From: Paenibacillus solanacearum
GTDB lineage: Bacteria > Bacillota > Bacilli > Paenibacillales > NBRC-103111
Reading direction: 5' to 3'
NCBI RefSeq assembly: GCF_910593845.1
Contig: NZ_CAJVAS010000016.1
Location: 87,392-151,391 of the forward strand
Length of the DNA: 64,000 nt
The translations under genes were made by a program, and so were the position numbers. Position 1 is the stretch's first letter. Each line of letters starts with the position of its first letter. Below are positions 1 to 8,873 of this stretch, piece by piece. The notes beneath the pieces are model-generated. The model was not told where the DNA came from. It was given only the letters and a program-made list of their open reading frames with translations, and made no database searches.

Positions 1-73
1 TATGGCCCTCTCCCAAATCTCCTGACAGCAGCAGCACGCGCATTGGGCGTTGATCCGCTTCGAATCGATTCAT
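1..73 (-). CDS. N-terminus of a glycosyltransferase (MGDG synthase-like), cut by the window edge
   Basis: Only the first 24 codons lie in the window, read leftwards. They contain RVLLLSGDLGEGH, which matches the N-terminal loop (LLLSG.xGxGH) of the diacylglycerol glucosyltransferase / MurG-like family; in Bacillota these make glycolipid anchors for lipoteichoic acid. I chose the ATG at 73 because GGGGAG lies 9 nt upstream. An in-frame ATG at 43, directly before the motif, is an alternative. An LTA synthase lies about 5 kb away, which fits the theme but is not an operon link. The remainder of the protein cannot be assessed. Confidence 0.6.
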   Translation of the reverse strand, partial: MNRFEADQRPMRVLLLSGDLGEGH

Positions 74-295
74 CTTTCAAGACTCCCCTGCTTCCGTATT
101 CCTTCGGTTCTTTATCTGTATATTAAACCAAATTGGATATAAAATCTCTTGTGAAATGCTTAACTTTTCCTTAAGCCTGTCCGGCGATTTATACATGAGC
201 CGGCCCGCCCTTTCAAAATCCATGGCACCCGTTCCGTCTGGGCGAATACACTATCCCATCGGTATGATTATACGCAAGGAGGTTGTCATTGGAAG

Positions 296-1201
296 ATGGA
301 ACGTTATCCAAAATATGCGTACTATTCCATGGAAACAAAATGCGAGACGCTGCCCCTCCCTTTTCCTCCCCAGCATCAGCCGCAGCAGCCGGGGCTGGAA
401 TACTTGATGACGCCCCGCCCGATCTATGAGAACCCGAATTACAAGGGCAGCGGGAAGCTGAAAGACAAAGCTGCGTTCATCACCGGAGGCGACAGCGGTA
501 TTGGACGGGCGACGGCCATCGCCTTTGCCAAGGAAGGCGCCGATGTCGCTTTCACCTATTTGTACGAACAGCCCGACGCAGACGAGACGAAGCAGCGCAT
601 CGAAGAGCTCGGCAGGCGCTGTCTGGCCTTGAAAGTCGACATGCGCAGCAAGGCGAACTGTACGGCGGCCGTGCTGCAAGCGGTGCAGACGCTTGGCAAG
701 CTGAATATCGTCGTGAACAATCAGGGCGTCCAATACCCGCAGGACAGCGTGCTCGACATTACGGAAGAGCAGCTTGAGCAGACGTTCCGCACAAATATAT
801 TCGCGTTCTTCTTCGTCACGCAGGCGGCGCTGCCGCATTTGAAGGAAGGCGACGCCATCGTCAACACGGCTTCCATTACCGCTTATCAGGGAGAGCCGAC
901 GCTCATCGACTATTCGTCCACGAAGGGAGCGATCGTCACCTTTACGAGGTCGCTGGCGCTGTCTCTCGTAGACCGGGGCATCCGCGTCAATGCGGTCGCA
1001 CCCGGGCCGATCTGGACCCCGCTTATCGTTTCGAGCTTCTCTGCGGACAGAGTCAGCGCGTTCGGCCGCGACACGCCGATGAAGCGCGCCGGGCAGCCGT
1101 TCGAGCTGGCCCCGGCGTTCGTCTATCTGGCAAGCGACGACGCCAGCTATGTAACCGGGGAGACGCTCCACGTCAACGGGGGCGGTTTCATTACTTCTTG
1201 A
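296..1201 (+). CDS. SDR family oxidoreductase (general-stress type, YhdF/YhxC-like)
   Basis: 301 residues, a soluble NAD(P)-dependent short-chain dehydrogenase. The Rossmann motif TGGDSGIGR is at 63-71, NNQG (a variant of NNAG) at 141-144, and the catalytic Ser193 / Tyr206 / Lys210 triad sits in the YSSTK segment. The first 50 residues form the proline-rich extension ending NPNYKGSGKLKDK that marks the stress-induced subgroup found in Bacillus; the physiological substrate is not known for that subgroup. The start at 296 has AAGGAGG at 276-282. It stands alone on the plus strand, and its last 11 bases overlap the end of the convergent GH3 gene. Confidence 0.9.
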   Translation: MERYPKYAYYSMETKCETLPLPFPPQHQPQQPGLEYLMTPRPIYENPNYKGSGKLKDKAAFITGGDSGIGRATAIAFAKEGADVAFTYLYEQPDADETKQRIEELGRRCLALKVDMRSKANCTAAVLQAVQTLGKLNIVVNNQGVQYPQDSVLDITEEQLEQTFRTNIFAFFFVTQAALPHLKEGDAIVNTASITAYQGEPTLIDYSSTKGAIVTFTRSLALSLVDRGIRVNAVAPGPIWTPLIVSSFSADRVSAFGRDTPMKRAGQPFELAPAFVYLASDDASYVTGETLHVNGGGFITS

Positions 1202-2468
1202 CCGCAGCCGGCGCGCCCGCCTCAAGCTGCTTCAGCACACTGCGAATCCGGCTGTTCAACGCGGCCGGATCGGCCTGCGGGGCCGGGCTGTCCGCCAACC
1301 GGTACCGCTGCTTCAGCTTCAGAATGCGGTAGACGCTCTCTTCGATGCGCGATACCGGCAGCGTGCCCGCCTGCACCGCGTCCTTAACGGCGCGGAATAC
1401 GGACAGCTCCTGTTCGCGACCATGCCCCACGAGCAGCACGTCGCTTCCGGCGGCGATCGACTGCACCGCCACCTGCGCGAGGTCGTAATGCGCAGTGATC
1501 GCCCCCATCGTCAAATCGTCGGTGACGACGACACCGGTAAAGCCCATTTCTTTGCGCAGCAAGTCGGTGATCACGGCGCGGGAGAACGAAGCGGGCGCCT
1601 TGGCGTCCAGTTCCGGCAGCAGCAGATGAGCGACCATGACAGCGTCCGCACCGGCCTTCACCGCCTCGCCGAATGGCTTCAGCTCCAGCGAACGAAGCCG
1701 GTTCAGATCGTGCCGGACGACGGGGAGGCCGACATGTGAGTCGACGGAAGTGTCGCCATGCCCGGGAAAATGCTTCACGACCGGGATCACGTCACGCGAC
1801 TGGAGCCCCTTCATCGTCTGCACGCCGAGCCTGCCGACCAGCTCGGCGCTGCTGCCGAAGGAACGGTCGCCGATGACCGGGTTGTTCGGGTTGCTGTTCA
1901 CGTCCAGCACCGGCGCAAAATCCATATTCAGCCCGTACGCCGATAGCATGTCGCCAAGCGTCTGCCCGATCTGCAGCGAAAGCTCCGGCTTGTTCGCCTT
2001 GCCGATCGCGAGCGCGGACGGGATGTCCGTGAGCTCGTCCGGCATACGGCTGACCCGGCCGCCCTCCTCATCCACGCTCAGCCAGAGCGGAATGCCATTT
2101 GCCGCCCGGTTCGCCTCCTTCAGCGCTCCCGTTAGCTGCTGCAGCTGGCGGCCGTCCTTGATGTTCGGCTTATATAATATAAATCCGCCGACATGGTATG
2201 TCTCGATCAGCTCCTTGACGGGCTCGTTCAGCTCGTAGCCGTCGATTCCGACGAGCAGTAGCTGGCCGATCTTCTCCTCCAGCGTCATCTTCGCGATTTG
2301 CGCTTGGATCGGGTCCGCCGGCGGCGGCGTCTGCGCAGCAGCGCCGTTATCCGCCGAGGCGGAAGGCTTGTCTTCTTTGCCACAGCCCGCCAAGGCAAGC
2401 AGCGCCGCCAAAAGAACGGCGGCCGCGATCCATATGGTGCGGCGGCGGTTCGTCCTGCTCATCAACAT
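1191..2468 (-). CDS. Glycoside hydrolase family 3 lipoprotein, beta-N-acetylhexosaminidase (NagZ-like)
   Basis: 425 residues. A hydrophobic signal peptide ends in the lipobox LALAGC (Cys29), so the enzyme should be anchored outside the membrane. The GH3 N-acetylglucosaminidase signature KHFPGHGDT begins at residue 232 and is followed by the His/Asp-rich DSH segment that supplies the acid/base in NagZ-type enzymes. The TDDLTM segment near 316-321 carries the aspartate nucleophile. Family members remove N-acetylglucosamine from muropeptides during wall recycling. A low-complexity Ala/Pro linker (about 35-55) separates the lipid anchor from the barrel. AAGGAG lies 9 nt before the ATG. Single gene, no visible operon partners. 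Confidence 0.9.
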   Translation of the reverse strand: MLMSRTNRRRTIWIAAAVLLAALLALAGCGKEDKPSASADNGAAAQTPPPADPIQAQIAKMTLEEKIGQLLLVGIDGYELNEPVKELIETYHVGGFILYKPNIKDGRQLQQLTGALKEANRAANGIPLWLSVDEEGGRVSRMPDELTDIPSALAIGKANKPELSLQIGQTLGDMLSAYGLNMDFAPVLDVNSNPNNPVIGDRSFGSSAELVGRLGVQTMKGLQSRDVIPVVKHFPGHGDTSVDSHVGLPVVRHDLNRLRSLELKPFGEAVKAGADAVMVAHLLLPELDAKAPASFSRAVITDLLRKEMGFTGVVVTDDLTMGAITAHYDLAQVAVQSIAAGSDVLLVGHGREQELSVFRAVKDAVQAGTLPVSRIEESVYRILKLKQRYRLADSPAPQADPAALNSRIRSVLKQLEAGAPAAVKK

Positions 2469-2804
2469 CGTTCACGGCTCCTTCCCGGTTGGATGTGTTT
2501 ACCTGTTAGTTTCGCCTTAGGGTATGGACTCGTATACGGTGCTGCATGACAAGAAACAATACCCTTCTATTACCAAACGGCATAACGCTCCGTTAAGTTG
2601 CAGGAAGAACGCGGCGCTGCCGATTCGGGCTGAAGCCGCTGCCGCCGAAGGTATGCCTCCGCGGCGGTCGCGAGGCTCGCTTCGCTTCGGAGACCCCCCT
2701 CTCGGCAGGGGCAAGCGGGCGGTCGTAAATGCCTGGCTGCGCGTGTCCGAGCGACAGCTTGGTGTGTGCCGCTCCGCATACGAGGAGTGCATGCGGGCGG
2801 ATGC
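2469..2804. other. Intergenic region with nothing recognised
   Basis: This GC-rich stretch lies between the GH3 gene and the terminator of tgl. Several overlapping open frames exist in it, but none has a Shine-Dalgarno site, a recognisable motif or plausible composition. It should include the promoter of the GH3 gene, which I could not pin down. Confidence 0.4.
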
Positions 2805-2842
2805 AAAAAGCACGAACCGCGGATTTCCGCCGACATTCGTGC
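2805..2842 (-). terminator. Rho-independent terminator of tgl
   Basis: Stem GCACGAA / TTCGTGC (2810-2816 and 2836-2842) with a second short stem inside the loop. On the minus strand it is followed by a T-run (AAAAA on plus at 2805-2809). It lies 19 nt after the tgl stop. Confidence 0.75.
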
Positions 2843-2860
2843 ATCCCCATGGTTTAGCCG

Positions 2861-3703
2861 TCAGGACAAATGATACAGCATCGTGCGCCAGCCGATTCGC
2901 GCCACAACTCCGTCTCCCGCGGCGAACGGCAGCTCCGCCAGCCCGGATGCATCCGAGCGGTTCATTCGGCCCTCGGCCGCCTGCTTCAGGTAGAAGAAGT
3001 TCGGGTACGTCGATTCGTCCAGCAAATAAGCCGATACACTGCTTCCCGGCTTGCGATGCCGGTTGAGCCTGCCTATGATTTTGTCCGCGTTCCCGACGCC
3101 GATGCCATGGCCAAAAAACAGCTCGCCCGGCAGCCGAATGACATTTTCCCCCTGCCATTCCATAACCTTCGGGTTCACGTCAGGGTTTTTGAAATATTGC
3201 ACGTCGCCGGGATACGACTCTTTCTTGTTATACTCGGTAATCAGCCTCAGGTCGCTATCATGCTGCCACGCAAACAAATAGAGGCCGCCGAACAGTCGAT
3301 TGAAGCTGTCCGAACCGATCGTCTCCAGCACGCCTTTGTACAAAATGATAATAATGGCCGTAGCGCACTCAAAGCCGTACAGCTGGCCGTTCGTATAAAT
3401 GTCGCGGATCGCATCGGATGGCCGCACATTATCGCGCAGCCGAAAGCCGCCTTCAGATGTGCGGATCCAATAGGCGGGGTTGCAGCGCGACTTGCGGAAC
3501 GTCTCGAACCCGGCCGCGCTCTTGTCCAGCGCAAGGGACGCTTCGACAATCGCCTCGCGCATCTTGAGCTCGAACCGGAGCGCGTCCAGCGAGTCGTAAT
3601 AATACGATTTGGAGCTTGCTTGCTTCAGCGAATAAATTTCCCGTTGAAGCTCCGGCCAACCGGAAGGGTCCACCGGGACGCTTCCTCCTGCCACAATGAT
3701 CAT
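2861..3703 (-). CDS. tgl: Protein-glutamine gamma-glutamyltransferase (spore coat transglutaminase)
   Basis: 280 residues, slightly longer than the 245-residue B. subtilis Tgl. It forms epsilon-(gamma-glutamyl)lysine bonds that cross-link spore coat proteins. The catalytic cysteine is in LYGFECATAIII (Cys113). Other blocks match the family: FELKMREAIVEAS, PSDAIRDI, the YFKNPDVNPK..W.GENVI block, and FGHGIGVGNADKII with the candidate catalytic His. GGAGG is 10 nt upstream of the ATG. The gene is followed by its own terminator; dgt lies 65 bp upstream on the same strand. Expression in the mother cell late in sporulation is expected from the family, but no sigma-K promoter was identified. Confidence 0.93.
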   Translation of the reverse strand: MIIVAGGSVPVDPSGWPELQREIYSLKQASSKSYYYDSLDALRFELKMREAIVEASLALDKSAAGFETFRKSRCNPAYWIRTSEGGFRLRDNVRPSDAIRDIYTNGQLYGFECATAIIIILYKGVLETIGSDSFNRLFGGLYLFAWQHDSDLRLITEYNKKESYPGDVQYFKNPDVNPKVMEWQGENVIRLPGELFFGHGIGVGNADKIIGRLNRHRKPGSSVSAYLLDESTYPNFFYLKQAAEGRMNRSDASGLAELPFAAGDGVVARIGWRTMLYHLS

Positions 3704-3768
3704 ATTGATGGTTCCTCCTCAGCTTGATGACTATATATATGCTGTAGAGGGGGAGGAACAGAACGATC

Positions 3769-5088
3769 TTAATCCATTTCGTAGATCGAGCCCGACTTGC
3801 TGGCGAACAGCTCCGCATATACCTTCTCCGCGTAAGCATCGGTCATCCCGGAGATATAATCGGCGATCAAGCGGGGCCATGTCCATTTGTCCTGATGCTG
3901 CTCGTAATTTTCCACCCAGTCCGGGGGGAGGATAAGCCGGCCCTGATCCGGCACGATAAAGCTGTCCCATAAATGGCGCAGCATGATTTCGCTCCGCTTC
4001 TGCAGCCGCTGCACGCGAAAATCTTTGATCATGGTCACCCATGCGAGCTTCTTCAATATTTCCATCGTCCGCAGCAAATCGAGATCCTGCTTGCCGTCGC
4101 GAACGAAGGTGACGCGCTTCCAGCCTTTCTTCGGATCGTCGATGATGCCGACCTTGCCCGCAAAATCGCTGACCCACCGGGCTTTCATTTCGCGGCGCGT
4201 GCGCGACTCTTCCTTGCCGCAGTCGTTATATATTTTTTCCCACTGGCTGAGATAGGCACCGAGCACCCGCTCGACCATCTCCCGAATGTTGACCTGGTCC
4301 CAGCCAACCTCCAGGTTGCCCTGATCGCTGACGATTTCCTGAATCAGATGCTCCACCAGCCGGTCATCCTCGAAGAACGTCCGGTTCATTTGAATTTTGC
4401 CGGCCCGGATGCCGTCCTCGATATCATGCGTGGAATACGCGATGTCATCGCACAGGTCCATCAACTGCGCCTCCAGCGTGGAGCAGCCTTCCTTCATGCC
4501 CCAGCGGGCGCGGAGCTCGCCGATGCCTCCGTCCCACTCCATCGAGTAAGCCCCTTTCAACCGTCCGGGCTCATCGAGCAAGTAAGGATATTTATTGATC
4601 GCAAGCAGGACCGCTGCGGTCAGATCAAGACCGCTGCCGCTGCCGGCCCGCTTCTCGAGAAACATCAGGATGCGAAAGTTTTGCGCGTTGCCCTCGTACT
4701 TCAGTCCATGCTCCTCGCCGAGCAGCCGGTTCAATACTTCCTCTCCCTTATGTCCAAAGGGAGGATGCCCCAAGTCATGCGCCAGCGAGGCGCATTCGAC
4801 GACCGCCGGGTCCAGCACCAGTCCCGGATGCTCCTTGCGCGACAAAAATTTGTACTGCTTGCCCATACGCCGCGCGACCTCCCGGGCGATCTGCGACACT
4901 TCAATCGAATGGGTCAGGCGCGTGCGGTAATAATCGCCGGATCCCGCCCCGAACACCTGCGACTTGCCCTGAAGCCGGCGAAATGCCGGAGATTGGATCA
5001 ACCGCGCGTAATCGCGCTCGTATTCGTCCCGTTCCTCGCTGAAAGTGCCGAGCGACGGCTCGTCAAGTCGAAGTTTTCTTAAGTCCAT
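3769..5088 (-). CDS. dgt: dGTP triphosphohydrolase (dGTPase family, HD domain)
   Basis: 439 residues. The HD metal-binding motif is complete: RLTHSIEVS with His60, then HDLGHPPFGHKGE with the HD dyad at 104-105 and downstream Asp in STHD. The N-terminal EYERDYARLIQSPAFRRLQGKSQVF block is diagnostic of dGTPases, which cleave dNTP to nucleoside and triphosphate. The C-terminal half carries the ISGMTDAYAEKVY block typical of the family. The start is preceded by GGGGAG. It could share a transcript with tgl downstream (65 bp gap, no terminator seen between them). Confidence 0.92.
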   Translation of the reverse strand: MDLRKLRLDEPSLGTFSEERDEYERDYARLIQSPAFRRLQGKSQVFGAGSGDYYRTRLTHSIEVSQIAREVARRMGKQYKFLSRKEHPGLVLDPAVVECASLAHDLGHPPFGHKGEEVLNRLLGEEHGLKYEGNAQNFRILMFLEKRAGSGSGLDLTAAVLLAINKYPYLLDEPGRLKGAYSMEWDGGIGELRARWGMKEGCSTLEAQLMDLCDDIAYSTHDIEDGIRAGKIQMNRTFFEDDRLVEHLIQEIVSDQGNLEVGWDQVNIREMVERVLGAYLSQWEKIYNDCGKEESRTRREMKARWVSDFAGKVGIIDDPKKGWKRVTFVRDGKQDLDLLRTMEILKKLAWVTMIKDFRVQRLQKRSEIMLRHLWDSFIVPDQGRLILPPDWVENYEQHQDKWTWPRLIADYISGMTDAYAEKVYAELFASKSGSIYEMD

Positions 5089-5201
5089 ACCCGTCTCCCC
5101 GCATCTATGTATGCTATCGTATCATGCACTTCAGCTTGCTGCCCGCTTGTTGGCATGATCGCTTGGTTTGTGTGACATTATATCACATTCGCCTAGCGAA
5201 G

Positions 5202-5244
5202 AGAAAAGAAAAGACGGCAGGTTGGCCGCTTCGGCCCTGCCGTC
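5202..5244 (-). terminator. Rho-independent terminator of the LTA synthase gene
   Basis: Stem GACGGCAGG / CTGCCGTC with an inner GGCCGcttCGGCC hairpin (5213-5244). On the minus strand a T-rich tract follows (plus AGAAAAGAAAA just before 5213). It lies about 20 nt after the stop of the LTA synthase gene. Confidence 0.8.
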
Positions 5245-5265
5245 CCTTCGCCTATGCCTCCGCCG

Positions 5266-7215
5266 TTATTCCTCCGGGCCGCTGGCGTTCACCATCTCGC
5301 CGTCTTCTTCCGCAGGGGCTTGCGTATAGACGTTCGATCCGCTGTATTTGGCAAAGTATTGCTTGCCGAACAGGTCGTCATACTGCAGCTCCCGGTATTT
5401 CTCTACGGAATCGGCCAGCGCCGCCGGTACTTCCGCATGCAGCTTATGATCGGCGTCGACGACAAGTCCCCTCAGCAGTCCCGGCGTCCGCTTCATCTGC
5501 TCGGCGTTGTACGCCCAGGCGCCAGGCAACTCCAGCTGCAGCCGATCCAGCACATACGTCCCGAGGAAGGAATCGCTCAGCACAGGCACCTGCTCTTTCG
5601 GCAAGCCCATATTGGACCACATCACGAATGGCACACTGTGCATCCGCTGCTGCTCCTCCAGCGACCACTGCTCGCTTTTGCCGGTATGAATGAACCCGGC
5701 TTGTGCATATACATCATAATTGTAACCAAGCATCGGCAGATGGTCGCCGTAAAAGACGATCACGGTCGGCTCGCTTGATTTCTTGAAATGATCGATCAGC
5801 TTCTGCAAGCTTTGGTCCGCGTCACGCGCACCCTGCGTATACGTTTCAAGCGTGTCGCGCGCCTCGTCGGTAAGTGGCCCTTCGGCACGAATCGAATTGC
5901 CTCCGTCGCCATAACGGTGATCGTCGTACGGGCCGTGATTTTGCATGGTCACCGCATAGATGAACGTCGGGTCTTCATTGTTCTCGACCTGTTCGATAAT
6001 GCGGTTAGATACTTCCTCATCGGAGATAAACTGGCCTTTCAGCTTCGGACTGTCGAATTGATCCTTGCTGATGAAGTTATCGAAGTTCATCTGCTTGTAT
6101 ACGTTCTCCCGGTTCCAGAACCAGCCTTCGTAGGAATGAATGGCCGTGCTCCGGTAGTCCATCGTTTTGAAGTAGCTGGCCAAACTCAAGATCGGCTTGG
6201 TGATATACTGCTGGTACGGAACGGAGCCGGCCGGCAGGAAGCTCATCGAGTTGCCGGTCAGCACCTCGTACTCGACGTTGCTCGTGCCTCCGCCGAACTG
6301 GGGAGAGAGCAAGTAGCCCGAGGTCGATTCTTTTTGAAGCCGGTGAACGGTAGGCAGCGGGTCTTCCGAAAACTTCACGTTCGGCAGCAGCGTTGGATCC
6401 CAGAACGCCTCGTTCATAATAAAGATGACGTTTGGCTTCTGCGGGGTCGTCGTGCCGGATGCCGTTTTGACCTGCGCAAGCTCATTCATTTCCTGAGCCA
6501 GGACAGCCATGGAAGGCTCGCTGTAACCCGGCGGCTTCGGCACAATCGTATTTTTCACGTTCATCGTAAAGGCAAGAGACAGACCGTTGTCGCCATAGTT
6601 TTGCTGCTGGTTCCACACGATCTCGCTAAAGCCGGCCCGATCCGTCAATTCATTGGCCCAGGGCAGGCGTACCGCGAACGAGTACAACACGAACACGGCT
6701 ATAATCCCGAGGACGGCCCGAGACCGAAGGCGCAGTCCCAGCCGCGGAATCCACAGTCTGCTCGCGAAAATGATGATCAACAGCGCGAGCACGATGCCGA
6801 GCCGGACTAGCGCCTCATGGCTCGTCACGAGCGGCAAAATATTCATCGTTTCCTTGTTCAGAAAAATGTCCCAGGGGAAAAAGGGCTCGCCAATAAGACG
6901 CACTTTGAAAAAGCTGATCAACGACATCAGCGACATCAGCAGTACGCTAATTCCCGTCGCCAGCACCAGCGAGCCGAAGACGCAATACACCAATAAATAA
7001 ACAAAAAAAGCAAGCAGAGCGTTCAAGCCGAACAGCTTCGGCTGCCCTGCAATCCATTCCCACGTACTCGCGACGGTGCCGCGTTGTATGAACTCGATGC
7101 CGAATACGAGCAGCAAAGGAATTATAATCATTGCACTAATGATTGTAGTGTAATAAGCCGCATTTACTTGTTTCGGCGGTGTTGATGTCGATTGTCCTTT
7201 TGTAAAAGGGCGCAT
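5266..7215 (-). CDS. LTA synthase family protein (membrane phosphoglycerol transferase)
   Basis: 649 residues. Five transmembrane helices (about 22-42, 62-80, 83-103, 136-153, 168-183) precede an extracellular sulfatase-fold domain. The metal and catalytic residues are placed as in LtaS: Glu269 in IFIMNEAFWD, the nucleophile Thr311 in FGGGTSNVEYE, and the Asp-His pair in FYGDHLPMLG near residue 500. LtaS-type enzymes polymerise glycerol phosphate from phosphatidylglycerol onto the lipoteichoic acid anchor. AGGAGTG precedes the start. The C-terminal tail is acidic (PAEEDGEMVNASGPEE). It might instead be a primase-type or regulatory paralogue such as YvgJ or YfnI, so no symbol is given. Confidence 0.9.
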   Translation of the reverse strand: MRPFTKGQSTSTPPKQVNAAYYTTIISAMIIIPLLLVFGIEFIQRGTVASTWEWIAGQPKLFGLNALLAFFVYLLVYCVFGSLVLATGISVLLMSLMSLISFFKVRLIGEPFFPWDIFLNKETMNILPLVTSHEALVRLGIVLALLIIIFASRLWIPRLGLRLRSRAVLGIIAVFVLYSFAVRLPWANELTDRAGFSEIVWNQQQNYGDNGLSLAFTMNVKNTIVPKPPGYSEPSMAVLAQEMNELAQVKTASGTTTPQKPNVIFIMNEAFWDPTLLPNVKFSEDPLPTVHRLQKESTSGYLLSPQFGGGTSNVEYEVLTGNSMSFLPAGSVPYQQYITKPILSLASYFKTMDYRSTAIHSYEGWFWNRENVYKQMNFDNFISKDQFDSPKLKGQFISDEEVSNRIIEQVENNEDPTFIYAVTMQNHGPYDDHRYGDGGNSIRAEGPLTDEARDTLETYTQGARDADQSLQKLIDHFKKSSEPTVIVFYGDHLPMLGYNYDVYAQAGFIHTGKSEQWSLEEQQRMHSVPFVMWSNMGLPKEQVPVLSDSFLGTYVLDRLQLELPGAWAYNAEQMKRTPGLLRGLVVDADHKLHAEVPAALADSVEKYRELQYDDLFGKQYFAKYSGSNVYTQAPAEEDGEMVNASGPEE

Positions 7216-7422
7216 CGTTCCACACTCCTATCTGCCCGTCACACGTTATTCTCTCCAATGTTTTTGTTCTTGAAACGGGCCGTATCTATTTTTAAGCAAT
7301 TGTAAATGCTAAACATTAAAAAAACATGAAATTCGCGTGAAAAGGCTAAAATTGCTACTTTTGGCTCAGGTTTTCTCCATGTTTCCCGTTCAATCTACAT
7401 AATTCTTAAGGAGGAATTCCGA

Positions 7423-7626
7423 ATGTATTTTTCCAAAAAAGTAATGGAACCTGTGCAACAAGAAGAAACGCCGATCTGGGCCTGCAGCCAGCATGAATGC
7501 ACCTGCTGGATGCGAACGAACTTCGCCTTTGAAGAAGAGAGTCCCGCTTGCCCGATATGCCAGTCGCAGATGGTCAAGGACACGCGGCTGCTTCCGCTGC
7601 TCAGCAACAATACACGGAGAGCATAG
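7423..7626 (+). CDS. Cold-inducible YdjO family protein
   Basis: 67 residues, small and soluble. The two cysteine pairs WACSQHECTCWMR and CPICQSQM match the YdjO family layout (N-terminal YxxK..xEP, CxxxxCxxW.R.NF, CPxCxSxM), a probable zinc-binding fold. In B. subtilis ydjO is cold-induced; the molecular role is unknown. AAGGAGG sits 7-8 nt before the ATG. The gene has its own terminator and is divergent from the LTA synthase gene, with about 200 bp between them. Confidence 0.85.
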   Translation: MYFSKKVMEPVQQEETPIWACSQHECTCWMRTNFAFEEESPACPICQSQMVKDTRLLPLLSNNTRRA

Positions 7627-7685
7627 CAAGACCGCCTCAACTCACTTAGCCGAATGCCCTTTTGCATGCTGCCGATACGCGAACG

Positions 7686-7733
7686 AGCCCTGCCCCGGAT
7701 GAGTTTCCTTGCCGGTGCAGGGCTATTTTTTTA
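7686..7733 (+). terminator. Rho-independent terminator of the ydjO-like gene
   Basis: Stem AGCCCTGC / GCAGGGCT (7686-7693 and 7717-7724) with an inner CCGG/CCGG pairing, followed by ATTTTTTTATC. Confidence 0.88.
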
Positions 7734-7945
7734 TCGGCTCGCCGAAGCGGCTTCGTTCTGGTTGGACGAGTGCATAAGTCGGTTGATGCGCAGAGCCGAA
7801 GCGGACCAAGGCGCTCCGTCCCGCTGGATGGCGCATGGCCGGATGCGGCCGCTCCGTGACAGCAAATGTCCCCCGTCCATCCGCCCGAGCATTAGCGTCG
7901 CGGAGCCGGCGCTGCCGGAGACAGCGGGGGCTCCGGCTTAACGGC

Positions 7946-8365
7946 TTATAGCGCGGCGCGAAGCCGGGCGATGATCTCCTCGTATTCCGCATCGCTCAGC
8001 TGCTCGTTGCCCGCGGGATTCATCTCGAACATCTTGCCCCACGTGTAGCCGTCCTTATATTTAGGAACGATATGGAAGTGGACATGCGGCATCATGTCCC
8101 CGAAGGCGCCGTAGTTGATTTTGTCCGGCGCGAACGCCGTGTGGACAGCCTTCGCCGCCTGCGCGATATCGCGCAAATACGATTCCTGCGCCTCGGGCGA
8201 CAGCTGGAACAGCTCCCGCTCATGGTCGTTGAGCGCAACGATACAGCGGCCGCGATACGTTTGCTCGCGGAACAAGTACAAGGTAGACACGCGCATCGGA
8301 GCAACTTCGATCATCAAATTGGTCAACCGCTCATCGCGTGCGCAGTACATACAGTCTTGAGACAT
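7946..8365 (-). CDS. HIT family protein (histidine triad nucleotide-binding)
   Basis: 139 residues. The histidine triad HVHFHIVPK is at 94-102; the usual HxHxHxx motif would have a third His where Val is read in IVP, an accepted variant pattern for the Hit-like branch. An N-terminal CMYC pair (5-8) with the downstream His residues suggests the zinc site seen in Hint/FHIT-like bacterial proteins. Members hydrolyse adenosine phosphoramidates or dinucleoside polyphosphates. Single gene; the downstream 200 bp to the ydjO-like terminator hold nothing recognisable. Confidence 0.88.
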   Translation of the reverse strand: MSQDCMYCARDERLTNLMIEVAPMRVSTLYLFREQTYRGRCIVALNDHERELFQLSPEAQESYLRDIAQAAKAVHTAFAPDKINYGAFGDMMPHVHFHIVPKYKDGYTWGKMFEMNPAGNEQLSDAEYEEIIARLRAAL

Positions 8366-8581
8366 TCGGAATCCCCTGCCTTTACCGTTCTATAAAATTT
8401 GTTAACGTGTGCATCCTTCTACTGACCATACTAACGGGTGCACGGGGATTTGTCTATGGCATGCAGCGATGTGCGTGACGTGCATGCGGGTATGATGTGC
8501 GGGCGCGTATAACGCTCCAGGCTGCGAAACCTTCTTCTTTCCATTTTCGTATTGTTGTTTATCCGGTCAAAGGAGGAATCC

Positions 8582-8773
8582 ATGATGTTCAAACATCTGC
8601 TTCGCAAATGGTTCGGGTCCGCCTTATCTCCCAAGCACAAACATTACAGACACGGCAGCAGCTCAGCGCATCGGCGATATGCCCCGAAGCATTCATCCAG
8701 CCACCGCTCAGGGTATGGGCACCGGCAGCAGGGCCACGGCTATTACAAACGAAAGCATCATTCCAGCTCTTGA
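8582..8773 (+). CDS. Small basic His/Ser/Lys/Arg-rich protein of unknown function
   Basis: 63-64 residues starting MMFKHLLRKWFGSAL, then a tail dominated by His, Lys, Arg, Tyr, Ser and Gly (HKHYRHGSS, YGHRQQGHGYYKRKHH). AAAGGAGG at 8569-8576 supports the ATG at 8582 or 8585, and a strong terminator follows the stop by 13 nt, so this is a real transcription unit. I do not recognise a family. The composition would suit a nucleic-acid, metal or spore-surface binding peptide, but that is inference. Confidence 0.65.
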   Translation: MMFKHLLRKWFGSALSPKHKHYRHGSSSAHRRYAPKHSSSHRSGYGHRQQGHGYYKRKHHSSS

Positions 8774-8786
8774 TTCCATGCTGATG

Positions 8787-8812
8787 AAAGCCGCCTTCCA
8801 GCGGCTTTTTCT
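8787..8812 (+). terminator. Rho-independent terminator of the small basic protein gene
   Basis: Perfect stem AGCCGC / GCGGCT (8789-8794, 8801-8806) with a CTTCCA loop and a TTTTTCTT tract. Confidence 0.88.
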
Positions 8813-8873
8813 TATGATCAGGTCAGCCAGAGATTTCTGATCGGCCTATTTCTTTGTAGCCTGTAATCAGCCA

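Noticed and set aside
2524..3158. Overlapping frames in both strands before tgl
   Set aside because: No Shine-Dalgarno site, no motif, low-complexity Arg/Ala/Gly composition. Only the tgl terminator is supported here.
3973..5082. Long plus-strand frame across dgt
   Set aside because: Antisense shadow of a gene with complete HD motifs.
5171..5187. TGTGACATTATATCACA, Crp/Fnr-like palindrome upstream of dgt
   Set aside because: The spacing is 7 instead of 6 between TGTGA and TCACA, and no Crp/Fnr-type context was found.
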